Origin: Anagrus nilaparvatae
Lineage: Eukaryota; Arthropoda; Insecta; Hymenoptera; Mymaridae
DNA length: 64,000 nt
Direction of reading: 5' to 3'
Assembly (NCBI GenBank): GCA_022575985.1
Contig: JAKSXM010000007.1
Location: 9,798,501-9,862,500 of the forward strand
Part shown: piece after piece, positions 12,066-24,529 of the stretch
How the letters are laid out: each line of letters begins with the position of its first letter
Numbering within the stretch: position 1 is the stretch's first letter
Position numbers and translations under genes: made by a program
Notes under the pieces: model-generated
What the model was told of the DNA's origin: nothing
What the model saw: only the letters and a program-made list of their open reading frames with translations
The model's database searches: none

Positions 12066-13510
12066 ATGGATTTTAGGGTAAGTTGAAAGATTTTTTTTTA
12101 ATGTGTTCTATAAAAAAAATTTTACTTGTACTAAAAGCAATATTCAACTAGACTTATTTAAGTAAAGTTCAATTTTTAGGTTAATTTGTATTATATACTT
12201 CCTAAGGGTGTAATTTCATCCAAGGGTTTAACGTTTATACTCTTTAAAAATTTGTTAAATTTTTACTTTTTGTAAGTCATTTCTCTATTCTCACTTGTAT
12301 TTTAAGGATACTTTCTCCACCACTGGGTATTTTCACGCAGCACATTTTGAAATTAAGATATTAAATTACATATTTATTTATAATAATTTTTTGATAAAAG
12401 ATCCAATGCTTTTTAGTATTTGGTACAAGAATATAAAAAGAAATTGAAAACGTTTATTTGTTTTAACAAACTCAACATGTTAAATTTTTGAAATTTTTGA
12501 GGCATAAAAGCCCTAGATCCAGATTTAGGCAACTTGGATCAAAATTCTGCTTGTCTCACGTTGAAAAGCATTGAATTTTAAAAGGAGGTATAAGCATGGA
12601 AATTTTTTGTTTTCAGTAATAATTTATAGTTAATTATTTATAAATTTTAGAGAATTTTGAACTTTCTTATTAAGGGTGTTATAATTATCGTTTAAGATTT
12701 TAATGTTCCTTATCGAAAATGTTATTAAAAAAATAGCCATAAATTATTACTGTGAAGGTTTAGCGAAAAATTTTCCTCGTTTCCTCCCCCTAAATTGAAT
12801 GCTTTTCAACATGAGCCAAGCAGAAGTTTGATCCAAGTTTCCTAGATCTAGGAAAAGGTACATTTATGACCCAAAAAATTAACAAAATTCAATAAATCGT
12901 ATTTGTTTAAATAAATAAATTTATAACTTTTTTTTCATTTCCTGATAAAAAATTACACAAAGCATCGCCTCTTTTTTTAAAAAATTATTATAAGTAAATA
13001 TTATTAATAAATTTCATTTTTAAAATATGTTAACGACTGACCACACTGATCAAAAAACAGTCTCAAAATTGACTTTACTTACAAAATCCCTTAAAAAATT
13101 TTCAGTTACTCAGTGAAAGTATAAGATAATTAATTAATTTTTATTTACAGTTTATAATAATCGCTGGAATCTTAACAATAACACACGGAAGCGTAATACC
13201 CTACGATGAAAACTACAAACCAGCAGAATACAGTTTTTCATACGGTGTACACGACAGCATAACTGGTGATATAAAAAACCAATACGAAACACGTATCGGT
13301 GATACTGTACATGGAAGTTATTCATTAATCGAACCAGATGGTACTAAAAGAATCGTTGATTATTCAGCTGATGATTTAAATGGCTTTAAAGCCAATGTAC
13401 GTAAAGAACCGTTATTTAATCATCATGACTTAACACCAATTATTAAAACATCGTATCAACAACAAAATTCAAATTTATTAAATCCACTTAATTTATTTTA
13501 TTCGTATTAA
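12066..13510 (+). CDS. RR-2 cuticular protein, 123 aa, two exons
   Basis: Short secreted chitin-binding cuticle protein. Exon 1 is 12066-12077 (M-D-F-R, donor GTAAGT). Exon 2 is 13151-13510 (acceptor TTACAG, stop TAA), phase-0 intron of 1073 bp. The exon 2 frame has no early Met, which is why it is easy to miss. The signal peptide covers about residues 1-17 ([13 protein letters not shown]). RR-2 is about residues 31-91: [43 protein letters not shown]. It differs from the other copies in having Ser and Gly in YSFSYGV where they have YSFGYDV, and in a short Asn/Gln/Leu-rich tail lacking the AAPAPV repeats. The large intron is mostly one foldback element. Confidence 0.92.
12344..13033. mobile_element. 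Foldback element inside intron 1
   Basis: Imperfect inverted repeat filling most of the intron. The best-matching core is AACTTGGATCAAAATTCTGC on the left (about 12530) and the inverse of GCAGAAGTTTGATCCAAGTT on the right (about 12820), with TTGAAAAGCATT inverted as AATGCTTTTCAA. Outer arms are more diverged. It explains the unusual intron length compared with 128-223 bp introns in cluster members at 52 and 29 kb. Confidence 0.65.
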
Positions 13511-13989
13511 TATTTATTTTTTTATTTTATTGATAAATATTTTTGTAAAAAATTTTTTTCTTTTTTAAATAATTGGGTAGGCACTTTATTTTATGTAATT
13601 ACGATTTTATCTCATTTTTTAGTGTTAAATTTAATAAGCACTTTTTATTTTTCAAGGTTGTAAGAAAAAAATTTTTTTATTATGTAATTTCGTAATAATG
13701 TAAAAAAAATTATTTTAATTTCATTTATTATAATAAGTGATATAATTAATTTACATAATATTAACAATGTAACGTATAATTTGTAAAAGGTGTAGAAAAA
13801 AAATGTAAAAAAATAAAAAAAATGTAAAAAAATTAACATAAAAATTTATTTAAATTTCTTTTACAATTTAATAATAATATTTTTGGTATTTTATACATTT
13901 ATATTATCGATGCATCAAAAATATAATTATAACGTAATTCAGTATATCTTAAAATTATAATATTTACAAGAAATTTATGTGGTATTTGG
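13511..13989. other. 3' flank, nothing recognised
   Basis: AT-rich, with long T runs; probably holds the 3' UTR of the 12-kb cuticle gene, but no clear poly(A) site could be chosen. Confidence 0.4.
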
Positions 13990-14258
13990 GAGAGGTGAAA
14001 TATGAGTTTGGAAAAAGTTGCAGAAAAAAAAACCTTGATTTAAGCCTTTAAAATAATGTCGTTTTTAGCCTTCAATTTTAAATAACTTTTTTTTTAGTCG
14101 TACAAAAGTAAAAAAAAATTTAAACAATTTTTGACGAAAAATTTTTTTTTTAGTTTTTGTAAAACTTTTGATTATGGCTAAAAATATTTGGATACTAAAA
14201 ATACTAAAAGTAAGCTGATAAGGTTGCAACTTTCAAAAATTATCTCATATTTCTACTC
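13990..14258. mobile_element. Degenerate foldback element
   Basis: GAGAGGTGAAATATGAG at the left and CTCATATTTCTACTC at the right are imperfect inverted copies. The inner parts (TTTTAGCC and GGCTAAAA, ACAAAAGT and ACTTTTG) also pair. Small, noncoding and old. Confidence 0.45.
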
Positions 14259-14279
14259 ATACAATTACAAAATATTTAT

Positions 14280-17092
14280 TTATGATTGAGTATTCGTATT
14301 ACTTGAATATGGCAAATTTTCAAATTCAGGTTCATTTTTTTCATCCTTAATCGAATTATTAGGCCTAATTTGTGAATTATATGAATATCTAACGGAACCT
14401 CTGTTAGCTGGATAATTTTTATTGTAATTTGTTTGTTTAACTGGCGAGTCATATTTAAGACTATAATTATTTACATTTTTTATTGGCTGATATCTGTTAA
14501 CTCCTCTGAATGGTTTATTTGAATTTGAATTTAAATTAACATCTTTTATGTAATTTGTTGTTACAATTTCTTTTGGTTTTTCTCTTCTTGAGATTTCGTA
14601 ATTAAATGCAGATTTTAATTTTTCGATTGTTTTTGCTCTTTGATTAAGTTCAGAATTTTGTTTTTCTTTTATTGACGTATTTTCTTCGGTTTCACGATTA
14701 GGAATTTCTGTTACTGTTATTTGTTGATCATTTTCAGGTTTTTGGGCCTCTGTTACTATTGTTTTTTGAATTATTTCTGAATTCGTTTCTTCTGTTATTG
14801 CTTTTTGTTCTTCGTATTCAGAAACAGGACTTAATGTTGTTTCTGCACTTTGATAGTATTCTGAATTTTGACTTTCTTTTATGGTTATCTGATGTTCGTA
14901 TTCAGATTTTTCGTTTTCTGTTATTTTTTTCTCTTGGTTATTTTCAGTATTTTGATTTTCTGTTACTATATTTTGCTGATTGTATGCAGGCTGTGCTTCT
15001 ACTATTATTACTTTTTGATTGTTAATTTCAGGTTTTGGGTTCTCTATTTCTTTTAAATTTTGATAAAATCCAGAATTTATATTTTTCCTAAATTCTTTTT
15101 GAACGCTATTTTCAAGTTTTGGACTGTCTGTTCCTCTTAAATTTTGATAAAATCCAGAATTTACATGTCCTGCAAATGTCTTTTGAGGATTATATTCTGG
15201 AATTAATTCTTCTGTTATAGTTTTTTGATTATGGTATTCAATTCTAGGTATTTCTACTGTTTTAATATTTTGTTGAAATCCAGAATTTTTTTGGAATCTT
15301 CTTTGATGATTAAATCCAGAATGTCTATTTGCTACTGGTCGTAAATTTTGATACTGCACATAATGTTTGTTATTAAATCTTCTTTGATGGTTGTGTTCAG
15401 GATAATTTGCTTGTTTTGTTGTTTTATAAGGATTGTATTCAGGTTTTTGATTTTCTAGTTCTGTCGTTTGTTTATTAAATTCAGGTTTTGAGTTTTCTGC
15501 TATTGCTGTTTGATGTTCATATTGAGGAATTGGATTTTCTACTATTATTCCTTGTTGGTGGTTTTCATAATTTTGGTTTTCAGTTAATGATTTTTGTTTG
15601 TTGATGTATTCAGGGTAAGCTTGTTGAATTATTATTTTTTGATTGTTATTTTCTAGATTTTGGCCTCCTGAAATTGTTGACTGCTGTCTGTATTCAGGAT
15701 TTGTATTTACAGCTGTTTGGTAATTGAATTTAGGATTGGTTTCCTGAATTATAGATGTATGGTAAACATGTTGAGGATTTTGGTTTTCTATTCCTGTTGT
15801 CTGCTGATTGTATTTAGGATTAGTTTCCTCAGTTATAGATGTGTGGTAAACATGTTGAGGATTTTGGTTTTCTATTCCTGTTGTCTGTTGATTGTATTTA
15901 GGATTGGTTTCCTCAGTTATAGATGTGTGGTAAAAATGTTGAGGATTTTGGTTTTCTATTCCTGTTGCCTGCTGTTTGTATTCAAGATTTGAGTTTTCTA
16001 TACTTGCTTTTTGATAGTACTCAGGATTTGAATTATCTATTGCTGTTGACTGATGATTATATTGAAAATTTTCAGATTCACTATCAGGCAAAGTCTTAAC
16101 ACTAAACTCAGAAACTGAATTTTGATTTTCATTTTCTTCAGCTTGTAAAATATTAACATTATTGTTTGATTTAGACAAATATTGTGTCAAATGTATTCCT
16201 TTGAATGGATTTGCACATTTATATTGTGGTGGATAAGTATCAACTGTAACTAAAATTTCTGGCTCAATGCATTTTAAATTCGGTCTGAATAAATGTGGAT
16301 GTGGTTGTGGATATGGAAGATTATAAATTAATGGTGGCTTTTGTTCAATTTTGTTAATTTCTTGTACTGTGTCATATTTTAAAGCTGAAAAATCATTTGG
16401 CACTTTTGTTATTGCTGGTGGAACATAAGTTACTCTTGGTTCAATAGTATCAGTGGATGGAATTGTATTTTTTAAAGTATCTTTTTCTTCATTATGTTTA
16501 ACCAAAGTATTTAAATTTGAATTCTGAAATTCATAATTTGGAATTTCTGGTGACTGAATATCAGTTTTAGTTAGAGGAATTTGAATTTTAACTTTTTTAA
16601 CAACTGGTAAAAATGTCCCAGTATTATTATTAAATTTAGAAGATAACTGTTCTTGATAATCATCAAATGTTTTTTTAACAACTGAATCAGTTTCAGTTCT
16701 GACAACAGCATTAAAACCACTTATTTCATCAGCTGAATAATCAACAATTCTACGTGTCCCATCAGGTTGAATCAACGAATAACTACCTTTAACTCTATGT
16801 CCATCTCTTGTTTCTTCTTGATTTTTAATATCACCAGTTTTATAATCAGCAACTTGATATGAAAAATGATAACGTGGACGTGGATTTATTGTATCTTCAC
16901 TATTTTTTATTATTATTTCTTTATCATTATTATTTGATGTTTGATATATATTTTCTGGTACAACATTTAAATCAATTGCGTAGGCTGTACTTAAGATACC
17001 TATAAGTATGTACTATAAAAAGAAACAGGAAATAAATTTAATTTAAATTCTGTATTTTATAAATAAAATATTATATATACCTTAATAATCAT
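14280..17092 (-). CDS. Very long RR-2 cuticular protein with Q/N-rich repeats, about 914 aa
   Basis: Secreted protein with an N-terminal chitin-binding RR-2 domain and an extreme low-complexity tail. Exon 1 is 17081-17092 (M-I-I-K, donor GTATAT). Exon 2 is 14280-17012 (acceptor TTATAG), 68-bp phase-0 intron. Signal peptide about residues 1-16 ([12 protein letters not shown]). RR-2 is about residues 52-115: [42 protein letters not shown]. Typical RR-2 proteins are 100-250 residues; here about 800 residues follow, rich in Gln, Asn, Glu, Ser and Tyr. They include near-exact 28-residue repeats ([20 protein letters not shown] type) and looser units with F-Y-Q-N-L or N-H-Q-R-R-F. The frame is open throughout despite the repeats, so it is probably functional. 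The tail may cross-link or phase-separate in the cuticle matrix; that is inference. Confidence 0.9.
15690..15985 (-). repeat. 84-bp tandem repeat in the long cuticle gene
   Basis: Units of 84 bp (28 codons) start at about 15778, 15862 and 15946, each beginning TTTTGGTTTTCTATTCCTGT on the plus strand. They are almost identical, with more diverged units on both sides. The period is a multiple of three, so copy-number change would keep the frame. Confidence 0.85.
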
Positions 17093-17182
17093 GATTTTCT
17101 TAAAAAAATAAGCAAAAAAAAAATTTTTTTTAATGGAACCTTATTATAAAAGTATCTTCTTCATGAAGTATATTAAGAATAC

Positions 17183-17218
17183 TGAATCTGTCTTAAGGTA
17201 TTTCATGTTGTATTTATA
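17183..17218 (-). promoter_or_regulatory. TATA box and initiator of the long cuticle gene
   Basis: On the minus strand TATAAATA (17211-17218) precedes ATTCAGTATT, whose TCAGT initiator places the start near 17183. The ATG at 17092 follows about 90 bp later. Confidence 0.6.
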
Positions 17219-17280
17219 TGAAAACTGAGAGACAAGTGCATCCCAAGTACATCATCTTCCTTTTTTTTGCCCTCCTGTGT

Positions 17281-17284
<4 letters not shown>

Positions 17285-17324
<40 letters not shown>
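17285..17324. repeat. (TA)n microsatellite
   Basis: About 20 uninterrupted TA dinucleotides upstream of the long cuticle gene's promoter. Confidence 0.95.
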
Positions 17325-17328
<4 letters not shown>

Positions 17329-17329
17329 G

Positions 17330-18808
17330 TTACTTGCTTGCACTTTTACACACACATTATTTGTCTGTATGTATTATCAAGAGTTATGCAATACTTATTA
17401 TATTTCCAAAAAAATTTATATTACATCCAAAGTGCATATAACTTAACCTTCGTATAATAAGATATATATAAAATTAAAGAAAAGATGCAACCTGTTCAAA
17501 AAATACTTTCACTGTGTAAAAATAAAAACGAGTTTTTGTAATTAATAAGGCTAAAAATAAATTATTTAAAGAAGATTTAATTTTATTAGGATATAAGATA
17601 AATGATTTATCTAATTTGTGTTTATAATTGGTTTATTAAAATATAATAAACATGATATAAAAAATAAGGTGTTGGACAAATCAAGAGTGATTTATTGTAT
17701 TTTGTGTGGTGTATGATAAATTACTTATTTTTATATATTTTGTATAAATTATTTTAATTATATGATGCTGAATTAAAAAATTTTTTTTAAGAGTTGTATA
17801 AAACAGATATTTATATTTTAATATTGTTCTTTAAATTAGGTCTTAATTATTCAATATGAAAGAAGAATTGAGTATAAATTCTTATCGAGATCCTTACATT
17901 GCCTGAGTAGTTAATCATCATTTTTTCTTTTCCATAATGAAGTGTTGTACTTTAAATTATTAGTAAAATCCATTTTTAAACAAAACTTTTTTATTAAAAT
18001 TTTTCTCGCAATTGAAATGCCTTTTTAGGATTATAAAAGTGTTAGAAATATGAGTTTTTTCTTGATTTATTTTTCATTCAATAATATAAGAAATACACGA
18101 TTTATATCTTTATTATTTTTATTGTTTTTGTTATCATTATTGAACTCCACAGACTGTTCTTTGCCGTCTATTAAAATTAACAATGTTGGTTGTATAATTT
18201 TTGTATTCTTGTGGCTCTTGAAGGCGATGGTTCAAAGGTGGCAAGCCATTTACTGTTTCTATCGGGATCTAAATTGCACGTAAATTACCTTCCAAAATGA
18301 AGTCAAGGGTGGTAAAGTTCAATTTGGGGCATGCTTTCAAGCTGCTGTCCAGAAAAATGATTTATACCGAAGCCTACAAAGATTTCAATACAACAATAAG
18401 AATTAGTTTGTAAACTTTTATTTTTTCACTCTAATGGAAACCTGCTACTTCGACTGTTTACTATTTAGATTCGTCCCTTACATATTGACATATTTACAAA
18501 AATTGCAAAATTTAAAAATAAAAAAGACCTTATTTATGGACATTAATGCCTGTTCCCTGAGTCAAAGAATACAAATTTCGATAAACAACAGGATAGTGTA
18601 CACAAAGAATTTAAAAAAATAAATGGGTGAATATATAAAAGTTTACGAAGTCAGCAGATTTTTGATTAATTGGAACACTGTGTGGAGTTTGTAATTTTTT
18701 GCTATCACATCACAGTTTCAAGATATTCTAATATGAAACTTCAAAAACTGTTATTTTTTTGTATTTTTACAGTAAAAAATATATCTTTCTAGTCAAAGTT
18801 ATGTCATC
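17330..18808. other. Intergenic with an unassigned GC-richer patch
   Basis: Mostly AT-rich. At 18140-18400 base composition rises and short open frames occur on both strands, but none matches a family I know and none has a credible start, so no gene is called. It may be an old pseudogene or transposon fragment. Confidence 0.4.
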
Positions 18809-19200
18809 CGAAGGATTTTTTTATGCTGAACACGATGCCGTAAACCGTCAGAGTATCAAGATATTTTAATTAAAAAATACAAAAGTAATTATTATTAAGT
18901 ATTCTTATAGTATTATATTATCTTCAAATAATATCTTGAATATCCTCAACCCGATATTCGAAAACTGTTTACGACATCTTAACCCCTATAAAAAAAAATT
19001 CTTTGAAAACATCATATTAACCAGAAAGCCAAACAAAGTTTTCGACTTATTTTACCATACATTTTACACTGAAAATACTGAAAACTGATTGCTTTTTACT
19101 TTTAAGTTGACACCCATATTTCAATAAACCCTTACATAATAGCTAAAAACGATTTGCATCATCACGTTCAGCATAAAATAATCGTTCAGATGACATAAAT
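18809..19200. mobile_element. Degenerate foldback element
   Basis: GTCATCCGAAGGATTTTTTT at 18809 is mirrored by an inverted copy ending near 19196 (TTCAGATGAC), and both contain TATGCTGAAC (left) or GTTCAGCATA (right). Around 50-60 bp pair well; the rest is diverged. Confidence 0.5.
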
Positions 19201-19420
19201 TTTCACTACACTCGACAGTAATATTACCAAATAATGGCTGTTTTTACTTTTTACTTTTATGTTAAAATATCTCGACAACCTGATGTAATGACCAAAAAAG
19301 GGCTTTGACGACGTCTATAGCATGAAAAAATACTTTGAAAAAATGCTTATACTCGTCCATGAAATTATAAAATCCTTCCAGTAAAAATGTTTGTATTGTC
19401 CTTTATTATTTTTTACCTTT

Positions 19421-19604
19421 AAAATTTATAAAAATATGAGTGTATTTTTTCAGTTGATAAGAAACACATAATTTATTTATTATTAAACTATTTTTATTGT
19501 CAGTAATTAAAACGACAAAATTAGTATTATAATAAAAATAGTTTAACTAGAAATAAATTGTTTGCTCCTTATTGACTGAAAAATACTCCTCTTTTTTATA
19601 ATTT
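19421..19604. mobile_element. Short foldback MITE-like element
   Basis: Left arm TGTATTTTTTCAGTTGATAA and right arm ending in 'ttattgactgaaaaatactc' are inverted copies. AAACTATTTTTATT on the left pairs with AATAAAAATAGTTT on the right. Total about 180 bp, no coding. Confidence 0.65.
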
Positions 19605-19731
19605 TCAAATGAACAAAACAATCTATAAAAAATAGTACTGAAACTAAAAATTTTCAAATTATGGAAAATAAGGAATTTTTAAAAAACATTATGTTTTATT
19701 GGTGTCCAAGTCACAGATTATAAATTAAAAA

Positions 19732-19749
19732 ACGCGTTTCGAAACGCGT
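19732..19749. repeat. 18-bp perfect palindrome
   Basis: ACGCGTTTCGAAACGCGT reads the same on both strands and contains two CGCG cores in an AT-rich context. Function unknown; it may be an element terminus. Confidence 0.8.
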
Positions 19750-22738
19750 CGGCAATGACGAACTAACGAAGTCACTGACGGATTACAATTAAAGGTAATT
19801 TATATATTAAATAAGGAATTCCAATTCAAGACCAAATTAATTTTTAATTTTTTTTTTCAATAATTTTATTTCAATAGACCTCTTGAGCCATTATAGAAAA
19901 ATAAGATTCAATATCATCAGACAGAATGTCTGTAAAATATCGTCTTATTCCGTATTTAAAGAGTATAATATCTTATAAACGATTCAAAGGAAAGGGGCAA
20001 ACAAATAATTTTTTATTAAATGCGTTCAAAAATACAGGTTTTTGACCCCAAAACCGTTCATTTTATCATAGGTGTACAGTCAAATTTATTTTAATAAAAA
20101 ATTATTATTTGAACCCCCTTCGGCCACAATTTTTGAAAAATTAAAATAATATACGTATACTTTGTAGGTTTAGAAGTATTTGACGAATAAATATTGTAAA
20201 TGTATTTGTATGTGTAAAGTTATAATTTTTCATTTTTTAAAAAAAGAGACAATAAATTTAAATACTTTATATTAATTTTTCCTTCATTATTATGACCTTG
20301 AATTGAAATTTAAAACGAAAATAAATAAATAAATAATTTATGAGGGCGAACGTGATGAATGGTTAAACTTTTTGTTTATAAAAAGAAGTCGTTTTTATAA
20401 TCTTAGTAAAAAATTTAAACGAAGCAATACACATTGAAAAAATTTTCTTCTTGCTGTAATCGAATTTCCAATAACTGCAATCGAAATTTTGCTTAGGAGA
20501 AATGATTTTCTGTGTATCAATTGGTTCTAACTTAAGGTTCAAGTTTCTCTAGTCTTTCTTTACATGAAATTAAATTTACGCATATTTTAAATTATTTTCT
20601 TAAAAATATTTTAAATTGACCACAGTATTGCTTTTAGGAGAAATTGTGATAATCTTTTTTGTCAAAATTTTCTAGATCCTCAACGATCATTGTTTGATGA
20701 AAAATTGTTAGACAAATTTTTTTAACGACTGGTTTAACGAATTATTTGATAATTTTTTTAAACCTTTTTTTTCCATAAACTAAAAAAAAATCTTAAGTAA
20801 GAAGAAAGGAGCAGATCAATAATTTAAATATTTTTTATTTTATTTTCTGAAATTGTTAATTCTTAATTTTTCTTTCACATTATAAAAATAAAAACTAAAG
20901 TTCATTAAGTATTCTAAAACATAAAAAATACTAATTCATTGACTAGTCTTGAATAACAAATAAATTTCTATCGATTAAGAATAATAATTAAGAGAAAATT
21001 TTTTTAATTAGTCATTTTTATATTTATGTAATAAAAATTTAATGACTTATCACTTTTTAAAATTTTTTAAATAAATTTTTAATTATGAATACTGGGGGGT
21101 CCAAGTATTCAGTTTAATTTAATTTCTCTACAGCTAATAAATCATTTTTTTTTTAAATAACTTACAATAAATTTTCGTTTGAATTCGGTTTCAAGGTGAA
21201 AAAAGTTTATTAAAGCTGAGCATCCAAGAAAAATCTAAAGGTATATGTTTTATTTTTAGTTATTTATTGGTTTGTTAAATAGACAAAAAATGCCTGCTAA
21301 AAATCAAGAATTGAAAGAATTTTTTTTGGGGGGGGGTTGTTTTAAGCCTCTTTACCCCCTTTGAAATAAAAGCCCTATTTAGAGCTGTTTAGCCATTTTA
21401 ACTCAATTTTGGTATGTTATAATTAAATAAAATTATTTATATCCAATTTATTTTAAATTATTTTTGAAAAAATGGCATTTCGGACAATTCGGAAATTTTT
21501 GACATTACAATACATGAAAATTATTTAAATATTTCCTGAGACATTCAATATTTTTTTTATTTTTGCTCAAATAATTTTTTTAACAATGAACTAAGCGTTT
21601 AAATAATATGGGCCAATTCCTCCTACTCGAAGTTGTTTAAACTTGTACTGAACACCTTTCTTGCAAAAAGTTTCAATTAGATTTTATTAGTTAAAAATTT
21701 CTACTGTATGATTTCACATCTTTTCCTGTACTCTAATTAAGTTAACTCGCTTATTTTAAACAAAAAATACGAAAAAGGTTTATTTTTTAAAAGCCAAAAT
21801 ATTTTGTTTGGTTATATAAAAAAGGTAAATAAATTTTATAAAATACTTCAATAGATTGAACACTCGATTAAAATAAAAAATTTACAAAAATTCAATAGTC
21901 ATTCTTTAAATTTCTCCTCAAGTATAAAAAAATTACAATAAATATTGAATTCTCCTTAAAAAAGAAAATTTTTTTTTCAATACCCAAGCGCATGAAAAAG
22001 AAAGACGTAATAATTCGCCTATTTAAAAAACAGGGTACACATAACACAATACAAGGATGCAAGTCAAGTTAAAAATTTTTTTCAAGGACGACGACGCATT
22101 CTCTTAAAAAAGAAAACACATACATAAAAATGCAACAGGTAGAAATAAATTAAGAGTAAAAATAAAATTTTTCATTGAACAAAATAAAATTTTTTTTAGT
22201 ACATTTCTTTTAGTACTTTTTAATTCACTAATTATGTCATGAATTAAATTTCCTATATTTTTGTATATACTAATGACCTTGAAATGAAATTTTTTTGAAA
22301 GTACGTGTTACCATAATTTAATATATAAAACAGACATTTCCGGTTTTTTTTACAATTTTTTTTCTATATTTGTGTGTTTATTTCTTTTTAATCAATTTTA
22401 TTGACAATTATTTAATATTTTATTGCAATTATGTATTTTTATGTATTTTAAAAAAAAGTTTTCATGTAAAAACTTGTTCTCAAATTTTACACTCAAATTG
22501 AAATTTATTTATTTTTTAACTGAACTAATAAATTAAATTTAAGTGGTATTAAAAAAAGCTTTAAGATTCAGTAAAAGCATAAGTAAACAAGGTGAAATAA
22601 ATCAAACCAATTTTAAATATTTGCAAAATTATTTTTTTTATTCTTATAAAAAATATTTCAATTAACAAACTTTTTAAAATTTTACATTTATCTATAAAAT
22701 TATAAAATATTTAATAAAAATAAAACAATGAAAAAAAA
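19750..22738. other. Intergenic, nothing recognised
   Basis: About 3 kb of AT-rich DNA. There is a G-run at 21328-21337 and scattered short repeats but no ORF, RNA gene or inverted repeat that I can support. Confidence 0.45.
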
Positions 22739-24444
22739 TTAATGATGGTAAAATGTAGGATGTACATTGTATGGATAATAATTTGTATAAGTTGGTACTG
22801 CTGCATATGGTACAGGGGCAGGAAAACCTTCTTTACGTACAACAGCATTAAACCCATTTATTGAATCAGCAGTATAATCAACGATTCTTTTAGTGCCATC
22901 AGATTCTAATAATGAATAACTTCCATGTACAACGTCACCATCGCGTGATTCTTGTTGATGTTTGAAATCACCAGTTATTGAATCTTGTACGTCGTAGCCA
23001 AAACTGTATTGTGGATATGCTGAGGGGTATCCATCATAATCTGTGTCGTATGTTTTGACTAATGCTGCTGCTGGTGAGTAAGCTAATGGTCTTGCTAAGT
23101 AACCAGCATTGGCTGCAGCTATGAAAGCTGCGAGAAGGAATATCTGAAAATTTAATGAATATTAATTTTTAAATGAGCTTTTATTGTAAGCATTTTCATT
23201 TGTCGAGTTAATTCTAACCAATTTGAGTTTCTAAAAGTTCAAAAAGTTTCAAAGGACCTCATGATTTTTAAATATCTTTCAAAATACCTTGGTAAAAAAA
23301 GTTACATAAAAACAACAGAATTTCTGGGATATGGGCAGATTAGTCCTGGATATCTTCGGATGAAAATTCTGGAAAATTCTGATTATGTTTTCGGATACCT
23401 CTACAAATTCATTAGTTTTTCTTCGAGTCAGAATTTTTCCAAATTTTCATTCCATGACGAAAATGAGATCTCTTTGAAATTCTATCCAGAATCTGCCTAT
23501 ATTTCAGAAATTCTACTGCTTTTGTGTTACTTTTTTACCAGGCTATTTACTTTCAAATTTCGTATAACTCACTAAAAGTTTTTGAAACTCTTATTCTCTT
23601 GGATATTTTTGTTAACAGTTTTCCTACTACGCAAGAAGAAACTCCGATTGCGTTATACGACAATACGATTGTATCAAGCGATTTTCATTTTTTGTATATA
23701 ATGATTGAAAATAATTTAAAACTTAGTTTAAAAAAAAAAATATTGTTTTGTTCCTAAAATTTATTTGAGTCATCATGTCATGGGACTCTCATTCTATACG
23801 TTTTAAATCATTTGTAATTGTTTGAATGAATAAAAAAAAATCAATCAGATTTCTTTTTATATAACAGTTCTGCAATCCAAATTCTAAAAATGAATGATCA
23901 AGTCAAAGTAAATTAATTTTTTTTTCATGCAAATGACACTATCAGATTTTTTTCCTTTAAAATTATCGAAATAATTTTCCCAAACTTTAGTGCTTTAATT
24001 TGACTAAAAACAGTCTAAAAATCCAAAAAAAGACTTGAATATATAAAAAATTACTTAAAAATTAAATTAAGAAAAATAAAAACCAAAATCTTTCTAAAAT
24101 TTTAATTTTATTTTTTATGAAATTTATATTTTCTAAAAGTTTAGCAAAAAAACTTAAAATATAAATTTGAGTATCCTAATAAAGCTTAAAAAATTTTTGA
24201 AATCATTTTTTCAAAACCATAATTTATTACTAAAATTTCCCTAAATTAAAAATCAGAAAACTATGATTAACTTTCAAGCACAAAAACCTAAAAAAAATTT
24301 TTTATATAAATAACACTTTAAAAAAAAAAAATCAAAACACAATTTCACCTAAATAAATCACTAAAATAATCAATAAAAACCACAATAAAACTAACCTAAA
24401 AAAAAAATAGTATATTACATAATATAATTTACCTTAAACGCCAT
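22739..24444 (-). CDS. RR-2 cuticular protein, 138 aa, two exons
   Basis: Secreted chitin-binding cuticle protein. Exon 1 is 24433-24444 (M-A-F-K, donor GTAAAT). Exon 2 is 22739-23143 (acceptor TTTCAG, stop TAA at 22739-22741). The intron is phase 0 and 1289 bp long. Signal peptide about residues 1-17 ([13 protein letters not shown]). RR-2 is about residues 50-110: [48 protein letters not shown]. The short tail is Pro/Tyr/His-rich ([17 protein letters not shown]), unlike the AAPAPV tails of the 29, 52 and 55 kb copies. The exon 2 frame has no early Met, so the start depends on the spliced micro-exon. The intron hosts a foldback sequence. Confidence 0.93.
23289..23560. mobile_element. Foldback element in intron 1
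   Basis: GGTAAAAAAAGT and CAGAATTTCTGGGATATGGG on the left are inverted on the right as 'cctatatttcagaaattct' and ACTTTTTTACC. Symmetry is centred near 23417. It creates open frames of 104 and 77 codons that are palindrome artefacts, not genes. Confidence 0.65.
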
Positions 24445-24514
24445 ATTACAAAACTATATAATTATAGAAGAGAGTTAAGTACGTTGAATAAACAGGGTTA
24501 AAAAATATGCAAAC

Positions 24515-24522
24515 CTTATATA
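24515..24522 (-). promoter_or_regulatory. TATA box of the 24-kb cuticle gene
   Basis: TATATAAG on the minus strand, about 70 bp upstream of the ATG at 24444. A hairpin-forming ACTATAC..GTATAGT pair lies further upstream at 24620-24642. Confidence 0.55.
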
Positions 24523-24529
24523 CCCTTTT

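Noticed and set aside
14759..15992. Plus-strand open frames of 62-91 codons opposite the long cuticle gene
   Set aside because: Shadows of the repetitive minus-strand coding sequence with biased composition.
19732..19749. Palindrome as a replication origin or operator
   Set aside because: A single 18-bp palindrome without supporting context cannot carry that claim.
23261..23757. Two plus-strand open frames of 104 and 77 codons
   Set aside because: They lie in intron 1 of the 24-kb cuticle gene and arise from an inverted-repeat structure.
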